64,000 bases of DNA from Latrodectus hesperus (GCA_037975125.1 CM075862.1:42260924-42324923); one strand, 5' to 3'. Positions 13,974 to 26,730 are shown, numbered from the stretch's first letter. Notes: generated from the sequence alone by a model not told the origin. Program-made: numbers and translations.

Positions 13974-14830
13974 TACGAGGGTTACTCTGAAATTTTTGAG
14001 ATACGAGAAGACGAAAATTTACAAAATAAAAATAACGGTTTAATTTTAAAGTACAAAGTATTTTAACACAGAAGATGATTTTTTACTGACTTACTTCAAA
14101 TTGTTTAGCGTGGAATGAATTTTAAACAGAAGAGAAAATGGAGTTGACGCGCGAACATTTTCGTGCTATGATTTTCTACGATTTAAAAGCAGGAGTAAAT
14201 CAAGAAGAATGCGTTCAACGGTTGCAATTAGCATTTGATGATGAATCTCCAGCTTGTGCTACTGTATTCAGATGGTTTAGAGAATTTAGGAGAGGTCACA
14301 ATTTTCTTCAGGATGAAGAACACACAGGAAGGCCGCCGTCGGCAGAAATCCCGGATAATGTGTCTGCCATACGAAAAATGTTAATGGATGATAATCGCTG
14401 TATCTATCAAATGATACAGAAGGAACTTAACATTGGATCCGCAGCCCTACACAAAATCATTCATGAAGAATTACATATGAAAAAAGTAGTTTGCCGTTGG
14501 TTCCCCACAATCTAACTGAGCATCAAAAAGAGAAGCGTGTCAGAATCAGTAAAGAAACTCTTAATATGCTGAATGATGGTGGCCACCGCATCATTTCCAA
14601 AATTGTAACAGGTGATGAAACGTACATACCGTTTTTTGACGTTCCAACACGTCAAGAAAGCAAAGTATGGGTCTTTGAAGATGATCCCACGCGGTGAAAA
14701 AACGACGCGAATTAAAAGAAGTGATGTATGCCGTTTTCTTCTGAAGTACGGGATTGGTCAATGCCATCAAGTTGGAAGGACAGAAAACAGTAACAGCAAA
14801 CTGGTATACCACTAAATGTCTGGTTTCAAT
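13974..14830 (+). mobile_element. Truncated mariner element (5' part)
   Basis: The left end shows a mariner-like terminal repeat (ACGAGGGTTACTCTGAAATT) about 160 bp before the transposase frame. The right half is missing: transposase homology stops near 14818 and (TA)n begins shortly after. No right terminal repeat is visible. Confidence 0.8.
14138..14818 (+). pseudogene. Mariner transposase remnant, frameshifted and truncated
   Basis: This encodes the N-terminal half of a mariner (DD34D-type) transposase. The start MELTREHFRAMIFYDLKAG begins the paired helix-turn-helix DNA-binding domain, followed by the linker HTGRPPSAEIPDN. The first catalytic aspartate is seen in VTGDETYIPFFD (about 14605-14640). 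Several lesions kill it. One base is lost near 14500 in the WVPHN region, which splits the frame. A second disruption lies at about 14697 after EDDPT. An in-frame TGA replaces a codon before STGLVNAIKLEG. The frame ends just after TANWYTTKCL, so the second and third catalytic aspartates are absent. It cannot be active. Similar mariners often appear in annotations as SETMAR-like proteins. Confidence 0.9.
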
Positions 14831-14968
14831 GTTTTTCATGTTTCACCTTATTTATACTGGCAAATCTTTCTTTAGCTGCTTTTGCGCTGGCTAGATTTCC
14901 TGTAATATTTATGTATTATGATTCATATTTTATTATATTGCATTTTCAGTATTGTATTCATTACTTTA

Positions 14969-15285
<317 letters not shown>

Positions 15286-15539
15286 TACAGATCACGACTC
15301 TCTAATATGGTTTTAAATTGATTCATGCAAATATAATTTAAATCTTACCTAAAAGTATTATCATATCTAACTAATAAACATATTCATTTTTTTAATAAGG
15401 ATTAATACTTGTACAGCAATACGAAAAATATAAATCTTAAATAGAAAAATAGCATCAAATGAAGTGCCTGGTACAGTATTGTGTACGTGTGTTGAGCAAA
15501 TTTTTCCAAAATGAACATTAACAATGAGAAAATAAACCA

Positions 15540-15780
15540 AAAATGGAATTTTGAAATATTTATTTAGCCGAAAAATTTAGCCCAAAAAGATGAGAGATAA
15601 AAAAGTAAATAAAAGAAAAAATTTTTCCATCTTGCCAGTAAATTTAAGTATTTTCCGAAAATTTTTTAAGATTCCATTCCTATTCATTCACCTGGGCCGC
15701 TCCGTCCATTCTGATGTCTTTCTGCAGATTCCAACATCTGATGCTTTCCGAAACTGAATCCGAGAGATGTTTGTCTTCCT
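15540..15780 (-). other. Copy A: predicted terminal 3'UTR exon with poly(A) signal
   Basis: A block conserved with copies B and C lies 1.1 kb downstream of the stop codon. On the minus strand an ACAG acceptor (AG at 15782-15781) opens the block. Its core matches copy C (GATTCAGTTTCGGAAAGC, then GGACGGAGCGGCCCAG). It ends with AATAAA at 15564-15559 after CGGCTAA. In copy C the core is open and begins MSQIQFRKASDVGTCQKV, but here one base is missing after GGAATCTG, which breaks that frame. I therefore read it as an untranslated last exon. It could instead be a decayed coding exon. Confidence 0.55.
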
Positions 15781-15936
15781 CTGTGTAATTCTGCATCTAT
15801 TGGTCTTTAAATGTGTCTTATGAACTGATTGTGAACTGAATTAATTAGTAACTGCTATTTATTATGAGAACTAAACGAAATTTTTACCATTTTTTTTTTC
15901 AATTTTTTTATTAATTTTTATTTATTTATTTTTTAA

Positions 15937-16476
15937 GCAAAGTGTCCTAGTGAGTTTAGAATTACTTAATGATTTAAAATTTTGTTTGAGAGATAAGAAG
16001 GCCAGAAAAAAATAACTTAGAAAAAATAGGGTTTGGAAAATTTGAGAAATAAAGCTAAAATATTTATGAAACTGCCCTTAATAATCATGTAAAATAAATA
16101 CCTGGAGTAAAATAGGTAAATTTATACCTATAAAATCTCGTTTTTTAAAGAATCTATGAGTAAAAAGCTAAATTATTGTTAAAATTTGGTTGCTAATCAG
16201 GTAATAAGCTACCTGAACAAGAAAAATAGGTACAAATGTACATAAGAATTAGTAAAATTTGGGTTAAAATTTAGAAGTTCTTAAATGAAATGTAATTTTG
16301 AATTGTTTCAGGTAAATAAAACTACCTGTTTTAACTACTAAAACATGATTAGTAAAATGAAATAATTCTATTTCAATTTAGAATAAATATTTTTATACCA
16401 TTAAAAAAGAAATATTTTATATTAATTTAGAAAATCCTGAAATATTTTTAGAGAATTTTGATGAAGGACACTTTGC
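15937..16476 (-). repeat. Copy A: inverted-repeat-bounded cassette with five small palindromes
   Basis: The outer arms GCAAAGTGTCCT (15937-15948) and AGGACACTTTGC (16465-16476) are perfect 12-bp complements. Inside lie five palindromes. Number 1 (16086-16104) is imperfect, with CATGTA in place of CAGGTA. Number 2 is TAGGTAAATTTATACCTA (16113-16130). Number 3 is CAGGTAATAAGCTACCTG (16198-16215). Number 4 (16227-16244) is imperfect, with TACATA on the right. Number 5 is CAGGTAAATAAAACTACCTG (16309-16328). Centres 1 to 3 and 3 to 5 are each about 112 bp apart. The cassette sits in the predicted second intron of copy A. Confidence 0.8.
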
Positions 16477-16689
16477 ATTTTGTAATTTTTTTTCGAAGGA
16501 TGATGCTTTAGTTTTGTTTGTAGTGAAATCAATTTCTATATCATAAAATGTTAAAATGAATTGCAATCCAAAAATCTTCTTTTTGTAATGGTATCTTTTT
16601 TGGTAATATTTCTTCCAAAATGAGATTCTTTTTTTTTTAAATTTAGGCTCTATGTGGATTTTTGCTGTTATTATATCTTTCTTTTAATT

Positions 16690-16760
16690 TCTCTGGATTC
16701 AGTTTCCACTCCATCAAGCTTCGTTCTTTTTCTTTATTTTTACCATTCCATTCATTTTGC
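16690..16760 (-). other. Copy A: short conserved block near the start of intron 2
   Basis: About 70 bp on the minus strand (core GAAGCTTGATGGAGTGGAAA, then CTGAATCCAGAG) is strongly conserved with copies B (30910-30990) and C (51600-51680) inside otherwise diverged intron sequence. It is open here (S-L-M-E-W-K-L-N-P-E-K-L-K-E-R), but copy B has an in-frame TAG. It may be a splicing signal or a former exon. Its function is unknown. Confidence 0.5.
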
Positions 16761-16875
16761 TTAATCTTTTCCTTTTATATTTTTTACTTTTATCTAAAGG
16801 AAACGAAAGGACACATTTAAATTTAGCAAGAAGTAACAAATAATTATCCAATTTATTAAAAGACGTTTTACTTAC

Positions 16876-18941
16876 TTATTTTGAGGTTTTACCCCCTTTC
16901 TGCTTATGCTTAGATGTTACATATCTGAATCTCTTCCAGAATTTTCTCAAGAAACCTTGCTTCTCTTCAGATGTTACTTTTCTTTCAATATTTACCTTTG
17001 TTTCTTCACCTGCGTCTTCACTGTTGTTATCCATATCTTTAACAAAAATGTTTCCTTCCGTCTTATTTTCACATTGTTCTTGTCTTATTTGTTTGTTGAT
17101 GGTACTTACCTTATCCTCGGAAAATTTACCTTCGCTACTGTTTGAGCTCTCATAATTGTTTGTCCTTGATTTTGCCATTTCCATTTGTTCCTTCAGTACA
17201 ATCGACCAATCCCGAATCTCCCATGGTTCATTTGTTTCAGCTTCAGGATTTTTTGTAAACTCTGTTTTTAAATGATGTTGATTGCTATTATCTTTTTTTA
17301 AAGAATGTTCCATGAAATATTTTTCTTTCTCTATTTTTGATGTTGTAACTTGTTTTCCGTATTGATTGTTGTTATCATCTGTCTGTTTTTTATGGGTATC
17401 GTGAGTACAGTCGAGTCCTTCTGCTTTTTCATACCTGTTTGAACTATCCGAAATTTTCCTCATTAAGTTTTCCATTTCTAATTGTTCTTTGATAACAAAC
17501 GACCAATCTCGAAGGTCCCACGGTTCATTTGATACAGTTTCGCGATTTTCAAATTTGTTTTCAAGTTCAGTTTCCAAATGTTGGTCAAAATTATCATAAT
17601 CTTCAGAAGAATAACTTATAAAATCTGTTTCTTCTTCTTTTCCTGGTGTTGAGGTTTGTTTTCCATGAGGAATGTCGTTAACGTCAGTTTTGCCACTTTT
17701 TGCATCGTAAAGAAATTCTGTATTTTTTGTTGTATTGATTTTTGGATGAACTTTATTGCTGAGCATTTTAGAATCTTCTGAGATAGATCTTTTTTATTAA
17801 ATATTCCTTTTTCCTCATATTTCGCAGTCTTTCATATTTATGTTGTTCTTCTATGACGATTGACCATTCTCGCAGCACCCATGGTTGGTTCGACTCTGTT
17901 CCATTTTCGGCTTCATTGTCAAATGAGTTCGTGATATCTTTTTGATGTTTTTCATCCATTATAATGTTTCTTTCTGTTTTGTTGTCAAAATTATCCGTTA
18001 TATTACTTTGTTTCCCTTGCTCATTAGGAGAATTATTTTCTGCTGTTTCAACGACATTGATGTTACTTACTTCCAGCATACCATTTGGTGTGTCAGTGGA
18101 ATATGCTGTTTTTTCTAGATCTTTCTTTTCCAAATTGTGACCATTTAACAAATGGTTTACAGCTGTAAGGATGTCGTGATTTTTCTCAGGTAGTGCGATG
18201 TCCTTATGAGTTCTTAATGAAGGTATTTCACATTCCTGAGCCTTAAGTGAGTTCTCTGCAAAGTCATTTGTTGTTAATTCTCTAGAAGAAAAATATTCTA
18301 CAGATATGCTTTCTTCAGATATATTTGCATTTTTCTCTATTTCAAATAGAGATGTCAAAATATTTATGTCTCTATCAGAATGTCCTAAAGTCTTTGAGGA
18401 AACATTAACAATGCACTCGTTCTGATCGTCATATTCATAATGTAAATTTCCAATGTTTTGTATAGCTGTTGTTAAATTCGATTCAATGCATCTTTCATCA
18501 GAAACCTTTGCTTCTCTCAGTCCTTTATTTCCTTCTGTTTTTTCTGACATTAATGTTTGTCCAACCGTTAGAGAATCTTCAGTACTAATTTTCACTACAT
18601 GGTAAGTAGTGCTTTGATCTGGAGATTTATCACCTATCAACTCTTGACCGATGGTGTTTATATCAGGCACTTCTTCTTCCATATAATACGAAGTTTCATC
18701 TGTTATTTCAGCTTTTTCTGTTGGAATATATTGAGTTGAATTTTCTGACTGTTGTATGATGTTAAATGTTTCGTTTGATTTGTAGTTATTTTGAGGAGAC
18801 TTTGTTGATTCAAAAGCATTTATTTCGTGTTCATTTGATGTTTTATGCTTTCCATCGTTTGGACTCCTATCATTAGACAATGAGTCAATTGTTTCTTGTT
18901 CACATTCACTGTTATCCTTTCCATTCTTTCGCGCTTTCATG
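16876..18941 (-). CDS. Copy A of W-repeat family: large exon 2, frameshifted
   Basis: This is an unrecognised Asn/Glu/Lys-rich, low-complexity protein that looks largely disordered. The acceptor AG (18943-18942) opens the exon. The base C at 18941 completes an ATC codon with the AT left by exon 1, then MKARKNGKDNSECEQETIDS follows, matching copy B. Three W modules are present: QPWVLREWSIVIEEQ, EPWDLRDWSFVIKEQ and EPWEIRDWSIVLKEQ. The last two are 99 residues apart. The tail is FLRKFWKRFRYVTSKHKQKGGKTSK-like, basic and Lys-rich. The frame breaks at the A6 run at 17790-17795: as written, translation stops at 17768 (about 402 residues, one W module). With one A fewer the frame would run to 16876, about 699 residues including exon 1. 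An assembly error, a polymorphism or early pseudogene decay are all possible. The gene is a neighbour of, and co-oriented with, copies B and C. Confidence 0.75.
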
Positions 18942-19521
18942 CTAAAATAAAAAAATATATTTTTAGACGAATAGAAAATAGAAGTTTATTGTAATTTCAT
19001 TCACCACAAAAACATTCGCATCATTTTTTCTATTACAGCAATTCTTCCTATAACATGGTATAGTAAGTCCATGTTATCGGATTCTCGTAAAACGCGATCG
19101 TATAACCTCGTATAACGCGTTATGTACAAATGATTCACGTTTAACTTTTCACGTTAAAGGGTTTTTAAATTGAATATTAATGAAAAATGACCAAAATGTG
19201 TGCGTTTTATTAAAATTAAATAAAAAAAAATTGTAGAAATATAACTAAAAAACAGTTAATTTCAAATAAATCAAATAATTCTAAGAACAATTTCTCTCAT
19301 TGCATGTTTATTCGCTATAGGAACTATCTGAAATACAGTTCCACCTCTACATATTTTTTAACAGAATGTTCAAAAGTCAATAATACAATTTATAATTTTA
19401 TAGGAATACAATCAACACAATGTGCAAACGTACGCGAAATTTATTGTGAACTATACAAATTATTATAAATCATTCGCATAGATTATGTTAACACACATTA
19501 CGCTGATAATTAAAAAGAAGA

Positions 19522-19772
19522 CACAGGTGCCGTATAATGCATGATTTCAAATTCTGAGATTGGCGATTTTTTGGTGAATTTTCTTATGTATCTCTCACCT
19601 TCGTTTTTATTACGTCATACATATGGAGACCTATAAGAACTATGCAGAAAATTCTATTTTGGTAACCCTAGTATTTACGTCATCGTGCACGTCACGATAC
19701 GTCATCTTGGCAACATTTCTTCATCGCCAAAAAAATTCAGAATTTGGAATCATGGATTATACGGCATCTGTG
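19522..19772. mobile_element. MITE of the GCCGTATAATCC family, full-length, in intron 1 of copy A
   Basis: Terminal inverted repeats of about 35 bp are visible: the left end starts CACAGGTGCCGTATAATGCA and the right end, inverted, starts CACAGATGCCGTATAATCCA. The interior has three TACGTCA words (19611, 19677, 19699) and one CACGTCA (19688). It has no coding capacity. Related copies lie at 6343-6595, 53046-53112 (left end only) and 59998-60160. Confidence 0.85.
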
Positions 19773-20127
19773 CCAAAAAGAAATCCCTAAACATATGCAT
19801 TTCACAACAGTAAGACAGTTGGAACAAAACCAACTATTAGACTTCATGTTACAAAGTAAGAGCAACTATTCAGTAAAACACTGCGTCGTTATCGTTAAAC
19901 CATCAAGATCAGTTGATAAAGCACCAACATACTTTCCTTGTACCAATCCTAGAATTAACTACTACCAAATAGATAGAAACAACTGAGTGAAAATCTTCTA
20001 TATTAGAATCAAAGACAGCTAAGTCCGCAATACTTGATTTGTCATCCATAGAAACTTGGAGGACATTGCGACCAAGACATTTAATGTTCTGCAGCTGCAA
20101 TCCGTAAACTCGTGGGAACTTCATTTA

Positions 20128-20203
20128 TGCCGGAATTTGAATTGACTTTCTAGAAAAACTTCTATTGAGAACGACGCCTTAACCAATTACGCCACCGTGG
20201 CTT
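20128..20203 (-). mobile_element. tRNA-like SINE head or decayed tRNA
   Basis: On the minus strand GCCACGGTGGCGTAATTGG followed by TTAAGGCGTCGTTCTC looks like an acceptor/D-arm with an A box (TGGCGTAATTGG). About 40 bases on, ATTCAAATTCCGGC resembles a B box and acceptor end. The anticodon arm is not clean, so I treat it as a SINE fragment or pseudogene in intron 1 of copy A. Confidence 0.45.
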
Positions 20204-22018
20204 TTATCTCAAGATCAGTAAAATCCAATCTACCACGTGAAAAAGCATGTTAGAAACTTTTTAGTGCTACAAAAAAAGAGAATATTTGGAAACAAAATTA
20301 TATTAGTCCATTACAGGAGTTTGAAACTTTTTGTATGAATTGCTGGTTGCCATTTTAAACATTATTTTATTGCTCGATACCATAAGATGATTTCATCTGT
20401 AATATATAGCAGGCCCTATAATCTAAATACTAATGCTATTTAAAAACTTAAAGATAACTATTTAAAAAGAATAAACAAGAGAAGAATTAAGAAAATGTGT
20501 TTCTAGGTTGTTTTAAAATTTTCAATTGATCTAATAATTGAAATTTGAAAAATTAGGAATTCTATATTTAATAGAAATGAAAAATAAGATGATAATTGTA
20601 CATAAATTCAATTTCCGTTCATGAGCTAGCAAGCTTGATAAAAAAATTTCAACATTTGGTCAGAAATTTTATTGATCTTATTGTCATAATAACTAACATG
20701 ACAAATATAAGGAGTCATATACATAGTAAGGTAATTTTCCATTTTAGGATGCCTTTAAACCACCACCAAAGGAAAAAAAATCATCAACGAGTTAAAAAAA
20801 ATTCGCCTTGCTTAACGTTTTTTTATAGCTTTATAGGAAACCGTTGACTTTAGTTACAATTCGAGCCTCGCTTGCATGGCTATGTACTCTGTAACCTTAA
20901 TATGGTAGTTTTTATTTCGAGACACAGCACGTGTTTCAAATTTCGTTGGTTTTTCATTACTGATAAGCATTTCTACTTCTTAATTTTTCTTTAAATATAT
21001 TTCCCCGGTTGGGAGTTGCCCATTAAGAAGTCTGCAATATATTTATTTCAAACTAGATGATTTTTTTTGAATAAAAAATTTAATATTTCAGTGTCTATTT
21101 TTTGGTCGGTGATTTAACGAAAAACCTTTGTTGATGGTTACTCGAAACGATACGCTACCTGTAAATATGATAGAATATTTTAATAAACTAAGACAACAGT
21201 TAAAATTGATCCTTTCTATAGTAGTATTTTAAAATAAATTCTGCAATAGAAAGAATCGATCATAACTATGGCTTTAATTTATCAAAAAATTCTTACAAGA
21301 AATCACAGAGGATAGAAGGATAAGCAATTAAGAATTAGTGAAAATCATGATGGTAATATTTAATCGATTGCTTGTTTTTTTATTTGCAAAAATATAATTT
21401 TTTGTTATAAATTGAAATTTTCCTAAGATTTATCAATAAGAAATTATAGGAAAATAATTTGTGAAGATATTTAGAAAATTTTAATTACACATTTAATTAA
21501 AGTAATAATTAAAAATAAGTGTAAGCAATAATATAATGACTATTATGAATAAAAAATGATCGCCATTTTAAATAATTTTATCTAAAGTTTCAGTATAATT
21601 TTCGAAAGATAAATTTCAAATTCATCTCCGATAGTAAATAAGCATTTTAATATTATTTAATGATGTATTATTTGAGTTATTAAACATTATTAAGCTAAAT
21701 TTGAATAACCATTTGGATACGGTTCACTAATAATTCATTTAATTATTTGTGTGATATTTCAACAATATTAAATTATAAATTATTTTCAAAGTCAAACAAT
21801 TTCATAAATCTGTGTCGTAATATATATACTTCATTTCTAATTTATTTAGAAATATTTGAATTATTCATAGTAAATAATTAAAATTTTATAAATAGGAGGC
21901 TGTTTGCTTCACTCTATAAAATTTATTTTAGAAAATTGTTTGACTTTAAAAGAAAAAATTTGTAAAAAAATACTATATGTAGACGAATTTGGGAATATTT
22001 AAAGTAATAATTACTTAC

Positions 22019-22053
22019 ATCTTATGTCGCATGAATTTCAGTAATCGAGACAT
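22019..22053 (-). CDS. Copy A of W-repeat family: exon 1 (short coding exon)
   Basis: ATG at 22053 opens MSRLLKFMRHK plus two bases (AT), then a consensus donor GTAAGT (from 22018). The same 35-nt coding exon occurs upstream of copies B and C with only a few changes, which is the main support for it. The intron to exon 2 is 3,077 bp, longer than in B (561) or C (712), partly because of a MITE and a tRNA-like insertion. TTCCAG directly precedes AATG in all three copies. This could be a 5'UTR or an acceptor site, in which case a further untranslated exon lies upstream. Confidence 0.7.
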
Positions 22054-22099
22054 TCTGGAAATTATATAAATGTTATAAAATTATACTATTATAGATTAG

Positions 22100-22260
22100 T
22101 TTGCGATATAATTGGTTTTACTCAGGGCTATTGCTGTGTAATATCACTATGGAAGATTATTTTACTTGTGGAGGGCAGAAATTGTCAACCTGTTGTCACT
22201 AAATTTGTGCAGAAAGGGGACGAAGTTGATTGTTTCACATTTGTGTTTAATGAAAGTCCA
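22100..22260 (-). promoter_or_regulatory. Copy A: conserved 5' flanking block
   Basis: About 150 bp upstream of exon 1 is conserved with B (33520-33660) and C (53745-53880). On the plus strand it reads GGAAGATTATTTTACTT, then CAACCTGTTGTCACTAAATT, then GCAGAAAGGGGACGA. It may be the core promoter and 5'UTR. No clear TATA box was identified. Confidence 0.55.
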
Positions 22261-22299
22261 TTGTTGCTTTTCCGTGATTGTTGGAAGGTTTTAATTTCT

Positions 22300-25200
22300 G
22301 ATATTTGCACTCATAAAAAAGTATGTTATTGTATTTATATTTGTATTATTCTATATTGTTGTCAATGACTGAAATTTAAAACAGAATAGATGTTATTGAA
22401 AATATATTATTATAATAATGATAAGTGAATTCAATAACCACCAGTCTCTCTGAGACGTGGGTTTGGACCTCATCGCTGACACGACTCTTCGCTTCTGATA
22501 GGACGCTGAATTGTGTTTTTGCCGAAAATTTACTAAGCTTCATTTTAGAAATCAATCATTTATTATCTTCTGTTATTGCACAGAATACAAAAATAAATTT
22601 ACTGGAATATTTTGTAAATGAAAACGGACAGTAACATTCTCAACAGTTTCGCTTTTTTTTCTTTCTCTCTCTCTTTTTTTTTCTTTTTTTTAATCTAGCA
22701 GCACAGTCCGCCCGTTTTTTTTTTTTTTACTTCTTTCTTAAAAAAATTCTTTTCACTGCCAGTCTAGGCCAACTCGCGTTCATCAGAATTTTAACATATA
22801 TAAGACTGTACTGGAGGTAAAAACAGAAATTCCCCAATAAGGCTACATTATATCTTCACAATGCTGGTAAATACATAATACCAGCTATAAGCAGCTTTTA
22901 TGACACTTGGAATAGAGGGGGAAATAGACTGTTTTGTTTATTAACGCCAATAGATTGAACTTTGGCCAGAAAAATTTTGATTTTTACTCTGCAGTTTCTA
23001 ATTGCTGTAAAATTTAATTTATTTAAGTTCAGAGTCTGATAACACAAAGTTTAGCTAAATTATTGAACCAGATTCATTACGATGTTTTAAATACAGTCAT
23101 TTATTTTCTGACAAATGATATGCTGGCATAAAACTAGAATTTTTCTGTTAAAATCCAAGACTTGCAGTTAGAAGCAGATAGAATCGGGTTTTGAATTGCT
23201 TCTTTTTATAATAAGGAAAATGAAAACATTATTATTATTATAATCGTACATTATTTATTTGCTTTTACTTTTCTGTATTTTACAGACGTGTTTTAAGCAT
23301 ATCATACAGGGGGATTTAGAATTTTCTTCTAGGAGGAGCTTTACAAAACCTTTACATAAAAATTAACTTCATGAGGTTAATTTAGAAACACTTATAGAAT
23401 AGATATGATGAAGTTGATGTCATTGACATACAATCATTTTTATAAGTTTTGTAATGTAGATAACTCTATACGACTAATACAAAAATGAATTAACATTAGT
23501 ATTATAATATGCGTTTATTTATTGTTTTCATGGTGGATTTTGCTAGAATCATGCATTATAAATTGTCTGAATAAACTTAATTTTGAAAATATTTACTCAC
23601 ATAATGATCTTATGTGGTTTCTTAGAAGAACTTGAGCTCTTAGATTTCCACTGTGTATGCACCGGTTCTTAAAATATATGAATCTAAATGAATGGCAAAG
23701 GTAACCATTGAATCAAATAAACTTGTTCTTAACAAAAGAAACAAATGAATTCTCGCATTGAAAGTAAATTTCACATTGAAATAGAATCTTCAACATCAAA
23801 TGAAGATGACGCAGAAGTGAAGGAGGTTGTAGTTCTGTAATTGATTTTATTCCAGTTCACAAAAAATATGGAATGTCGGATGCAGTTTTTTAGCTGTAAA
23901 GGATGATCACATAAAGCCTGTAGCAATGAAGAGCCGTATCATTAATGTTTTATTTTGGTTCTTATGATAAATATGTTCTCAGATTATACATGCACAGACG
24001 AAATAATACTGAGAAATATATTCAAATAATTAGTTTCATTATGCTCATAAAATAAATCTAATATTAGTGAAAAAGGGTAGTTTCCACCAGGAATTTTTTA
24101 GATCACCCATTTTATGAAAGATAATATAATAGATCCTTTTTTTAAGATTTACTTACTGTTGACATAGATGACCAAAAAAATAGTATTTCCAAAATTTTAA
24201 ATAGTAATTTCTATCATATATTTATTATGAAAGAAAAAATAAAACGCACATAAAATTGTACTTTATGCCAAAATAGAAAGAATCCATTCCAAATATATCA
24301 TTTCAAACAACAATTAAAAATTAAACATTTTAGGCCACCCATAAAAGCTAACATGTCATGACAAAACATGAAAATCATGAAATTTTGATGCAGAAAGTCC
24401 AGAAAGAGTACTTCTTTTAAAAAATAACAATAGGACAAAATTTTTTAGTCGAGATTAAAAATCAAATGAAAAATATTCTGCTAAATATCAAAGAAAGGCG
24501 AATTGTGATAATAAGTACAAAATAAATTGCTCTGAAAATACGACATAAATATAATCATTTGTATAAATTTACATCACATCGTATTTGCTAAACACTCGTT
24601 GGTGATTTGTGTCATCACGAATTTTGTTGGAAATTTTCAAATACTAAATTAAACAATAACAATATGGAAATATAAATTTCAAGGAATTTCATGGACACAC
24701 GTTTTTGTTGTCCATTTGAATTATTTCCAAGCTGTAGAAATCCGTTTTTATTTCAATATTCCCAAATCGGAGATACAGTATAATATTTTTATTGAAGCTA
24801 ATGCAATAAATTTCGCTTGCTCAAACCGTAATTTACAAAAAAGTTTCATTTCCTCTAAAAATATTGGATAAAAAGTTTGCGAAATTTAAGTTTCTAAAAG
24901 AAATGTTACTCGTGGATTTGAACAAACAATTAGAATTCACAATGAAATTTTTGCAACCATTTCAAGAAAAGACGGCCAGTTTATTATTTTAGATTATTTA
25001 AATGTAACCAAATATTAATCTAAAATTAAACAAGATGTATAATAACCTTCGCTTTAAGCAAATGGCGAAAACAATAGCTTTTCCTCAAGTGCAGTTGCAA
25101 TACAAATCTTTCTCCGAGATCCAATATATATAGTGCATTTGTGATATACGAAATTTGATTTTGTTCTCTTTCTTGTTTCGTCTATATTTGATCTGCAGCT

Positions 25201-26348
25201 GTTGGATTTATTCAACATATTAAAGAGCTACTTAATATGAACATTTGTTATTAATGCTTCTTTATTGATTATTTATTGTTTTAAATAAAATGTGGGTCAT
25301 TCACAAACATTGCTAAATTATAATCTTGTGACTAGTTAATTATTTTTATATTGTTGTATGTATTATAGTCGTACTAGTTTAGATAGTTGTTATTATAATT
25401 TATCAAATATATAATGTAATTATGTTCAAAAAATTTCATTAGTTTTGAAAACTAAAGTATGTAACTGAACCCCAGAATTTCAAACTTCAATAATAATTCG
25501 AATATAGTTTTAATAATAATTCGATCTTTCTCGACCATATGTAAAAATAGGTTTCTCAAAGAATTTGATGATGAATATTCGGCAGATATTGAAGTCACTG
25601 ACAATAAGAATGGCCACCATCAATTCTAGTATAAGATTTGAGAATATGGCTGAAACACAGTCGCACATCTCCGCAATTATGTGAATAATAAAACGTTTTC
25701 TGCTTTAAAAAGAAGCATTGAAATATGATGCATTTACCTTTAAATTTTTATGTAAGCAAATTTAATTTGAAGGTATCTTACAGTTTATACTGGATTCCAA
25801 AAATATTTAACTAAAATATAATTTATTATATGTAATTGAATCGTCACTATTATTTATTTGATTTAAATTGCGTGCCGTGATCAGCATATCTAATGATGGT
25901 GTAATCTAACATCCCTTAAAAATAATTTGCCTCATTGTTTTTAAGAATAAATCTGTAAAGGAGGTTGTTATTCAAAGTTATCATTAGTAATAGTAGAGTA
26001 ATTTATTGGAAAATGTCAACATTTTACCAGTTGCTAATTTACAATAATTGAATAAATCTCACATTATATTAACATCATCAATATTTTTTTAAATATATGA
26101 TCGATGAACTTTTTATATAGTAAACTAATATACGTTGACACTTTCATTTAATTTATTATAAAATACTCAATAGAAGTCAGACGAGAATTAGGCCTGCGTT
26201 TTCTTCATGCTCAACCAAAATCAGAATATTTTAATGAAGAATTGGTAATATCAGACTAGTCTACATGTTATGGACTTCGCTGATATGATTGATATCATTT
26301 CATTTATAAGTGATTAATTGTAATTTAATGAATATTCTGAAAAAAATA
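22300..26348. other. Gene-poor AT-rich spacer between copies A and B
   Basis: No gene was supported. A T/CT-rich run lies at 22650-22740. A short tRNA-like patch near 22437-22500 (GTGGGTTTGGACCTCA) is too weak to call. Confidence 0.5.
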
Positions 26349-26730
26349 AAGAAAAGAAATAACTGTTACTTAAAAATCCTCGATTAATACCATTCAATTA
26401 CCAAAAATATAGGGTATTAAATATTAGAGCTGTTCAGATTTAATCACCTGTGTTCAGCATCAGTTACAGTCTGATTCATCTAACATAGGTGCCGAAGGAA
26501 TACCTATGTTAGATGAATCAGACTGTAACCTATATTATAAAGAAAAGAAATAACTGTTGCTTAAAAATTCTAGATTAATACCATTCGGTTACCAAAAACA
26601 TAGGTGATTAAATATTAGAGCTGTCAGATTTAATCACCTATGTTCAGCATCAGTTACAGTCTGATTCATCTAACGTAGGTGCCAAAGGAATACCTATGTT
26701 AGATGAATCAGACTGTAACCTATGACCTTA
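26349..26730. repeat. Tandem duplication carrying two long hairpins
   Basis: A unit of about 190 bp is repeated twice (26349-26537 and 26538-26730). Each unit ends in a hairpin: at 26463-26529, GTTACAGTCTGATTCATCTA plus ACATAGGT, an 11-nt loop, then the exact complement, giving a 28-bp stem. The second hairpin (26653-26719) differs at one stem position that would form a G-U pair and at one loop base. Just before it, a second stem of about 14 bp (ATAGGTGATTAAAT with ATTTAATCACCTAT) forms in unit 2 and imperfectly in unit 1. It may be a foldback mobile element or a small-RNA precursor. Confidence 0.85.

Noticed and set aside
16086..16328. CRISPR-like array
   Set aside because: The units are short palindromes with conserved spacers in an animal genome; there are no identical direct repeats and no cas genes.
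15937..16476. The palindrome cassette as a transposon with terminal inverted repeats
   Set aside because: The arms differ between copies in a matched way, no target duplication is visible, and the cassette occupies the same place in each paralogue, as expected for a duplicated gene part. Not fully excluded.
16906..17145. Plus-strand open frames over the large exons (also at 31200-31584, 31838-32038 and 52291-52692)
   Set aside because: They are antisense shadows of the W-repeat exons, with no conservation of their own in the paralogues.
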